Assembly: GCA_023078685.1 (NCBI GenBank)
Contig: JALGAS010000002.1
Span: forward strand, 5,208,001-5,272,000
DNA from: Neopestalotiopsis rosae
Lineage: Eukaryota > Ascomycota > Sordariomycetes > Amphisphaeriales > Sporocadaceae
Direction: 5' to 3'
DNA: 64,000 nt
Made by a program: the position numbers and the translations under genes. Below, piece after piece: positions 57,292-64,000 of the stretch. The stretch's first letter is position 1; every line of letters begins with the position of its first letter. A model generated the notes under the pieces. It made no database searches. It was not told where the DNA came from and saw nothing but the letters and a program-made list of their open reading frames with translations.

Positions 57292-58123
57292 ATGCCAAGC
57301 ATTACAAAGGTTGAAAAGGCCCTAGAGGCCGTCAACGCCAACCCAGAGGCCAAGGAGCTCAACTTGACGTTTGGCGATAAGAAGGTCACCCGTGGTGAAT
57401 ATATCGGACGAGCAGGTAAAAACGACCAAACCAGTCCCTATACTCTTCTCTTCATTTCTTAGATATATGCGACAAGCAAAGATTTTTCTAGACTTCTCCC
57501 AAATGCTTACCAACAAGAAACAATCTAGGCGCACAAAAGACTCCATCCTTTGCCTGGTCCCAGGCCGCGCCCGGCACAACCTATCTCGTGCTGGCCCTCG
57601 ACCTCGACGCGCCGTTTCCTTCGCTGCCCGTGCTGGGACCCATCCTCCACGGCATACAGCCCGGCCTGACCGCAACCGGGGGTGGCGACTTGACGACGAG
57701 TACCCCGCCCGTGGCCGGGTATATCGGGCCTGCCCCGCCGCCGTGTAAGCAAAACATATTGGCGTTTCTCCTTTTTCTGATTGCAACACTCTTCTCAATC
57801 TTTGTTTTATGCGTGAGGCTATATGCTCGCTCCTCTTTGACCGCTTCCCCCCCCCCTTGACTTCTTCTCTTTCTTGAAAAGTATATAAATACATAGAGAA
57901 AATGCTACACATATCCATCGCATGTCACGTAGTGAGCGGGCCGCATCGCTACGTATTCCTACTCTACGAGCAACCCAGCGGTTTCGACGCAAAGAAATTC
58001 ACGCCGCAGGCCGAGGGGCAGGAGTTTCCCATGATGCAGCGCATCAGATTCGACCCGGACAAGTTTGTCAAGGAGGCGGGCTTGGGCGAGGTGCTCGCGG
58101 GTGGTTGGTTTGAGAGCAACTGA
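57292..58123 (+). CDS. phosphatidylethanolamine-binding protein (PEBP) family
   Basis: Three exons, 57292-57415, 57529-57744 and 57933-58123, encoding 176 residues, the normal PEBP length. Introns are GTAAAA...ATCTAG (113 bp) and GTAAGC...ACGTAG (188 bp), both phase 1. Exon 2 supplies the ligand-pocket block LALDLDAPFPSLPVLGPILH (the D-x-D-A-P and GPxxH elements of the family). Exon 3 supplies SGPHRYVFLLYEQPSGFD, the second conserved PEBP block, with the junction reading PAPPPLSGPHRYVF. No signal peptide is evident, so it is probably cytosolic. Relatives include yeast Tfs1, an inhibitor of carboxypeptidase Y and a Ras-pathway modulator. Which partner is used here is unknown. The start ATG is the first in the frame with a protein-like continuation (MPSITKVEKALEAV). 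Confidence 0.88.
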
Positions 58124-61100
58124 GCTTCATAAGATTTCTTGAAGTTGTATGGCGCGGTTGTTACGTTGCTTCTTGTTTTGGTATGAATTTTCACGAAAGC
58201 TTGTATGGGATGATCGTCTTCGTGTCTGGGCCTATATTTCATCCATGTCCTCAGGCTATTTTCATACAATGCGACTGTATCCTGGGTGCTGTGTACAGTC
58301 CTGGGGAAATATTTCTCAATAACATGTGAACAGGCATCAAGGCCCAGAACTCATTCCATGGTTTCGCTGTTTTATACCTATCCGAATGCTCATTTCTTTC
58401 ATCATCGCGCCTGCTCATAAGAAGGCGTGGTACCTTTTGACTCTTAACCACAAGTTCTCACCATGAGCCAGCAATTTATTGTCTTTACTAGACACCCCTA
58501 GCTCAGATCACTGGTGTATCATGATTAGATCGAATGACTCCATGAAAGTAGAATGTATGGTTGAGGTTTTGACTATGTCGGGACGAGACGAAATGCATAT
58601 CAAAGATAGAAAGCGATGTGTCTTAAGTTTGACAAGTCGATTACTTGATACGATAGCAGAGTGTGTCCTTTACAAGATCGCGGATGACGCAAGTCTTGGC
58701 ACGGATCACGAGCACCACGCACCTCAATGCTTCACGTGAAATTCGGGGATCAAAGCCTCCATTTCACTGCACAGGACTTACGAATGTGACCTCGAAGAGA
58801 AGAATTCTAGGAAAGGCACAGGTAGCGGCAACACCACCACAGCCCCTGCGTCAAACAACGTGGTAAGTACATAAGCGGTTCCGGGATGAAGCTTAAATCC
58901 ACGGGAAAATCAGCTTTGCCATTTCCTACAGGGTCTAGGGGAAAACAGTCCAACACAAAAATGGCCACTAAGAAATCAGGAACCAACATCTTTCGCGGCA
59001 GGCCAGTTTCGTCGATGCGACCATCCTTTTTCAGAAGAGCAAGAAAAAGGGATCACGGTCATACTGCGCAATGCATGACCTTGTGTAACGAGTGGTGGCA
59101 TCTTGGCGAGTCCCGTCACTATTCACACGTTCTTCCCGCCTTTCTATTGGGCCGCGGTATTCTTAATGCGGCTCCCACGTCTAATTATGCGCAGTAACCT
59201 TGACGAGGGCGCGGGATTGAACTTTGTAATGGAAATCATGCTATTCGACGCCTGAATACGACTCTGTCTCTCTTTCTCTCTCCTGCCACGCTGAATGAAC
59301 GTGAGTCTACCCTTGCAGCGTGGCGGCGACAATCTGGTTTAGAGCAGATATATCAGAACAAGGGGCACCAAGTGTAGTGCGCCCAGATACTGGTGAATAT
59401 TAGTAGGACCACGATGATAACCTCAAGGATTCACGGCTTCTACTTGCCTACTTGGGAGCCCTATGCATAATCTCACACTGTTCAATGGCTTGCTGTCTGA
59501 GAGAAAGACGAGGGAGTATTTGCGCATTGTTGCGAGCGGCCGGGCCACGATAGCAAGCAGCTCAATGTGTAGCTACAACCGTGAATAGCTAGCCCAAGTA
59601 ACGTTGCGCCCTCAGTCGAGGGTAACAACCACGGCTTCCTCGTCCATAGACTACCGCGTTCACGATCAACGAACTAGTGCTCAATGGTGATGAGCTCTGA
59701 ACAAAGGACATGTGAGCCAAAGCATGATAGCAGAAAGCTGAGCTCATGAATCCGGTAATAGCATAAATATTTGTGTTCTCTTGATCATAAAGTTCACAAG
59801 CCGGATGACTGTGCGTTGCGAAAATCGGAGAAGAGTTCAGCGACCATGTCAAGGATGATTCGCTGAACATCGCCAAAGCCATGATGTGTCAGAATTTGAT
59901 GAATCTTTCTAGTCATTAAATTCGGTCTTCATGGAAGAGACGCCTTGCAGCACTCGAACCCATCTGACCTGGTCAAAGTGGGACTCAGCTACGTAAAAAC
60001 GAAATCAGGCCAGAGAGGGATTTGGTAGTCTCGAGGATCCCAACATGAACGCTGTGGGCCATATTGCCATTGCTGTCTTGCCACAGACTATGACTTCCCA
60101 CGTCCCACATGCCAAAATATCTGAATACAGACACCGCAAAACAACCTAGTAGACACCCTTATTTACAAGGATAGCCAGGTCCGAGAAGGAATAAAGCCAT
60201 CGTTGCGAAGTGGCAAGATCAATCAGCCTTTCGTTACTATTGGTGACTTCAATCGACGGGCAGGGCATGATGGTTCGCTAAACCATTTTATTTCCTTACA
60301 AGGCAAAATGTTGAGAGAATGCCACAATCTTTCGCCGTATATACGCCCAAAGTGGCAAAGGCGACGCCACATAGCTTTCAGCTTGGAAAACAAAACAGAA
60401 TATCTGCGACCTGTATCGTGGAGCTGGGCCTAACCCATGTTCCTTGAACGACACACGGTGAGATCAACCTAACTGTTCATCCCATCCGCTGAGTGACAGC
60501 GGGCAGCAGCCGGGATATTGAGAAGGGACGTTCAAAAACCAATGCGCCTTACGCCCTTTGTCGGGGAGGAGGCGGGAAACTCTCTTCAACACTTTACCAG
60601 AACAGCCCAGATGAGAGAGACTATCAGAAGTGAGATTTAAGTTTGGACGAATCAGTCCTCGAGATGATGGCGTGACAGTGCTTCCCGACGACGAAACCAC
60701 ACCAAATCCCCCCACACGCCGAACTTGTTCGTATGGGCGCACGCGACACCATGGGCAGCATTCAGCATTACGGATGTGACAACTTTCGCTTCCGGACTTT
60801 TTCTGTAAGGGACCACAAGGCACACTATAAGCCGGTGTCTCTCTCTCTCTGTGTGTGTGTCGTGCTCGGTTCCAATAACACCATGGCGAAAGCCCGGCCC
60901 AGGTTAGATGCGGGTCAGCGAACACCAGCACCCCGTGGCCCAGCCCTTCCCGCTTCAAGTTCGTGGGAAAGAGAAGACCAAGGATCTACTTGCCTACCTT
61001 TACCCATACGTACGTAGTCACAGAAATTCTCGCTTTCAGAGGTGGAGTTTGCAAGTTGGTTCAAGCCAGAGCCGATGTGAAGATGGGTCCCCGTCGGAAG

Positions 61101-62915
61101 TCAGCAGCGGAGTCTCTCATTTCGTGTTTATAGGTAGTTTACTATGCTACTTTGGTGTGGCAGTCAATGTCGTGATGCCTTCTTCGCTCGTGCGACCAAT
61201 GAATCTCTCGATGAGAATGATAGGCATGCACCACTGATGAGCAAAACGTCCGGAAAGCTACACTGCGTCCATAAAAGTTCTGGCAACAACATTAATCTGA
61301 ACCATCAAGCTAAAGCTGCAGTCAGTTCCATTGGGCCAGGGGGGCAGCAGAGAGCCGCAAGGTCTACGGGTCTCGACCACGGGCTGACCCTCTAGTTCAA
61401 GAAGGCAGGAACTGGCATGTGCCGCCACGAGAACATGGGTCTCGCGAGTATGTATCCCGTACAGTCTCCCACGCTGTCGGAACATCTGTACGTAACTAAT
61501 ACTAGGTCAGACAACCCTAAGCAACAGACATGACAGCCGCAATTATAGGTGACCTCCACGCACAATTTGATATCTATCCCGTGCTAGTTGCGGTGCTGGA
61601 TGGTATATGCCTAGGACCAGGGGAGAAGAAGAAGATGCAAAGGCAGTTGGGTGGATCTACCGTCAATGGGTGCGGTGGGATTGCTACAGACGAGGTAGAC
61701 GGTCCGAAGTGGCAGGGAAGAGTAGCATCGTCGGAGGGGATGAGGCGTAAATAAAGGCCCATTCAGGTCAAGTCGCCCATTGCATGCCTACACTATATCT
61801 CCGGTCGTCCATTAGGGAGAGACCCATCCGTGGAGTCGTCTCTTTCCAGTTTGGAGCAGAAAGGCAATAAAGAGGTAAAAGCTGTGCTTGCCTGTCCATC
61901 GAACATGATCTGATCGTCGATGCATGGGAGCATCCACCTCGCAAGCCTCAACCCTCACCAGCTGCAAAGCCCGGCATGTCGCCAGCAAGTAAGAGATCGG
62001 CAAGGCGGCAGCAAAAGCAATCACCGAAACGAAGGAGTGCTCTCATACATGCTACCGCTGCCAGGTTGCTAGGTAGAGAGGGAACACAGCTATCAGAAAT
62101 TCGGCAGGACTATCGGAATGAGATGATTGGACCGTCGAGACTTGAGGCCCCGGGTTGGATGGGAAAATCTTGGCCAATCCTCGATTGCGTGATCTGGACC
62201 CTTTCTGGCGTATGCGGTCCGACCCCCCCTATAGCGCCATTTGGACTGGGTAGCCCAGTCTCCTAGCCGTGACAAGACAGGGCAGGGCAGGGCACGAGGT
62301 GTTTAGACATCCCGATTTTTGAATAGGTTGAGTCAAAGATGTACGCTTGCTGGGGCAATTGAAGAGAAGGTGGGCGCAAATCAGCTGTCCATGTGTGTTG
62401 TCATGGCTCATTGTCGGAAATAATGAGGGCCAAGAGCTGAGTTCGAGCTTGTGTGGGCGAGCAGGCGGTCCAACGACGACCAACAGTAGCTCGCGGAGAA
62501 ACTGATGTCATAGAGATTTTCTGAGCGGCATTTGAAAACCTCGTTCTCGAAGTGCAACGCAGAAGCAATCATACTTGTCTGTAGCGGAATGCAACGAGTT
62601 GACCACCTTCGTTGGTGGTTGCCAAGGATATATTTGTAGAACTTTGCCAAACAGCGCGAAACTCTGCAAACAGAAAGATAAGAAAAAAAAAAAAGGGAAA
62701 ATCATCTGCCAGTCACGTCCTTGTCCTCCAAGGCGGGCAACTCTTCGTGATATACGTAGCCCATCAATGATATGCGATCGCGTGCCAGACACGCAAGACA
62801 TCGTCCTCCAAACACAACCACCCATGCGCTTCCGACTCCCAAGAACGCCGACCCAATGTGATCCCAGTTTCCCATCTCCATCTTTGTGTAGTAGTAGTAG
62901 TAGTTATCTCTTGAA
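58124..62915. other. 4.8-kb gene-poor region
   Basis: No supported gene. The frames around 59589-59882 (minus), 60464-60958 (minus), 60733-61237 (plus) and 62575-63342 (plus, mostly antisense to the bZIP gene) have no motifs or splice context. Microsatellites include CT/GT near 60839-60860 and a GTA run at about 62888-62902. The right end is the 3' untranslated region of the bZIP gene. Confidence 0.45.
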
Positions 62916-63449
62916 TCATGCGACTTCTCCCGTCTCGGACTTTGCAGACTTGTCGTCTTCGGAATCCGAATCCTTGCCCAGCACCTTGAGCGCAGCAGCC
63001 AGCTTGGGGTCGAATTTCGACTCCTTTGCGCCCGTCTTTTCCATGACAAGACCCCGCAACCACTTGTTTTCCGTCTCTAGGTGGGTGATGCGGTTCTTCA
63101 GTTGCGTGACCTCATCGTTGAGCTCCTTCTCGCGCTTCTCGAGGGCTTGCTCGCGAGCCTTCTTCTTAATTCGGAAGCGGGCGCTGGCAGCTGTGTTGCG
63201 TCTGCGCTTGTCCTCCTCTGCTGCTAACCGGGACTGGTCCTCGAAGCTGATTTGGCGGCTGTGGCCGGCATCACTTGGACGCTTTTGGCCAGCCTGGGGC
63301 GGTACAGCATACGGGCCTTGCTGCGGCGGCGCATATGCTTGAGGCTGGCCTGGTTGCAGCTGCTGCAGACCTAGGCTATCTGGGAAGCTGGGCACATTGG
63401 GAGTTGCAAAAGTGCCAAAATCAAAGCTGTTGAAGTCGTCTAGAGGCAT
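62916..63449 (-). CDS. bZIP transcription factor, CYS3/MetR-like
   Basis: Single exon of 177 residues. Residues ~1-60 are Phe/Asp then Gln/Pro-rich (start MPLDDFNSFDFGTF), an activation-domain-like composition. The basic region KRRRNTAASARFRIKKK (81-97) contains the bZIP signature N-x2-A-x2-R. The leucine zipper follows with leucines at 103, 110, 117, 124 and 131, a perfect heptad series, so the protein should bind DNA as a dimer in the nucleus. The wording of the basic region and the block HLETENKWLRGLV closely resemble Neurospora CYS3 and Aspergillus MetR, activators of sulfur-assimilation genes; that assignment is by resemblance only. The protein is shorter than CYS3 (about 236 residues). 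The acidic C-terminus (KDSDSEDDKSAKSETGE) may be regulatory. No sulfur gene lies in this window. Confidence 0.85.
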   Translation of the reverse strand: MPLDDFNSFDFGTFATPNVPSFPDSLGLQQLQPGQPQAYAPPQQGPYAVPPQAGQKRPSDAGHSRQISFEDQSRLAAEEDKRRRNTAASARFRIKKKAREQALEKREKELNDEVTQLKNRITHLETENKWLRGLVMEKTGAKESKFDPKLAAALKVLGKDSDSEDDKSAKSETGEVA

Positions 63450-64000
63450 GTTGGGTCAGAACGTGTTCGTCGTCGTAACAAGTGCGCAACAGAAAAAGAC
63501 GGCGTAATTCATGCATCGAGAAATAGGCCCGAAGCAATTCGATCGAGTATGACAACTAGTCATCACCTAAAATGCAAGGTCCAAGACATGAATTGGTGTT
63601 TTGGCATTGCCATTATGGGGCAGCGATGAATGGGGCCGCTCCCCCAGACTTTCCCAAGTCACGGGATATGGCACCATATGTCGAATTGCGCAATGGCTTG
63701 GTAGTTTGTAAGCCGCTGGCTGGGAGCGCCAGGATAAGCAGGCGCTAAACGACAAGGAGCTACCCCCTCGCAACCTAACCTCGACAGGCCGCAGAAATGC
63801 AACCTATGAACAAAGTGCCAATCAGCTGCAACCTCCTGCGTGGGAGGACAGACAGCAGAGTGGGGTAAAGCGATACTGTCGCTTCATGGGTGTCTAAATG
63901 GGCCCTTTATTTCCCATTGACGCGATATGAGATGCATCGTATGGGGGATCCCCCGCCGTCCTCGTCGAGATTGCAAGTTTCCGGCGCCTGGCTGGCCAGA
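63450..64000. other. promoter region of the bZIP gene
   Basis: The last 550 bases, upstream of the minus-strand bZIP gene. No coding sequence was seen. A leader or intron of the bZIP transcript may be present but cannot be fixed from sequence. Confidence 0.45.

Noticed and set aside
59589..59882. 97-codon minus-strand frame, with an ankyrin-like bit in another frame
   Set aside because: The suggestive piece ends after about 28 codons and cannot be connected to anything by splice signals.
59942..59975. Possible tRNA T-arm (minus-strand GGTTCGAGT word)
   Set aside because: The flanking bases do not form a T-stem, and no anticodon or acceptor stem could be built around it.
62575..63342. 255-codon plus-strand frame
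   Set aside because: Largely antisense to the bZIP gene; Ser/Arg-rich reading expected from reverse-complemented charged coiled-coil codons.
1..64000. CRISPR arrays, rRNA genes or bacterial-type operons
   Set aside because: None seen. Gene structure is eukaryotic throughout, and the only repeats are microsatellites, homopolymers and short tandem or inverted repeats.

Overview
The window is nuclear DNA of a filamentous ascomycete. The genes have short GT-AG introns of roughly 50-200 bp with CTAAC or CTGAC branch points, gene families typical of Pezizomycotina, long gene-poor spacers rich in homopolymers and microsatellites, and no operons. Protein wording (the pH-response scaffold PalA/Rim20, the secreted nuclease, the GTPase-RING-patatin protein) resembles Sordariomycetes and most likely Hypocreales. 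That placement is from memory and was not searched.

Fourteen protein-coding genes are supported. Left part: a Sok1/Tcp11-domain protein (4198-6165, +); Trm6/Gcd10, the non-catalytic subunit of tRNA m1A58 methyltransferase (9918-11951, +); Arp2/3 subunit ARPC3 (12191-13007, -); an unrecognised conserved-looking protein (14222-15657, +); a GPR1/FUN34/YaaH membrane protein (17082-17984, +); a secreted endonuclease/exonuclease/phosphatase-fold nuclease (19330-21316, +). Middle: a BAHD-type acyltransferase (22510-24153, +), convergent with an RPA70N-like OB-fold protein (24561-25985, -); a Golgi-type GT31-like glycosyltransferase (29301-30947, -); then a 9.3-kb gene-poor stretch; then a beta-carbonic anhydrase (40280-41164, -).

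Right part: a large six-exon gene (42195-46912, -) whose reconstructed 1409-residue product joins a Cys-rich zinc finger, a GBP/dynamin-like P-loop GTPase, a RING-like finger, a patatin domain and a low-complexity tail. Its patatin nucleophile position is Asn instead of Ser. A 3.2-kb divergent spacer leads to PalA/Rim20 (50099-52740, +). Then come a possible ankyrin-type gene remnant on the minus strand (about 52.9-53.3 kb), a fungal multi-span membrane protein (54210-56679, +), a PEBP-family protein (57292-58123, +), a 4.8-kb gene-poor stretch, and a CYS3/MetR-like bZIP regulator (62916-63449, -).

Most genes are unrelated housekeeping or accessory genes and there is no obvious biosynthetic cluster. 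The most unusual object is the GTPase-RING-patatin gene. Its domain order recalls innate-immunity proteins (nucleotide-switch module plus lipase effector), and the altered nucleophile suggests a pseudoenzyme or changed chemistry. Exon boundaries were deduced by hand from splice signals, reading-frame phase and family similarity; no search or alignment was run.
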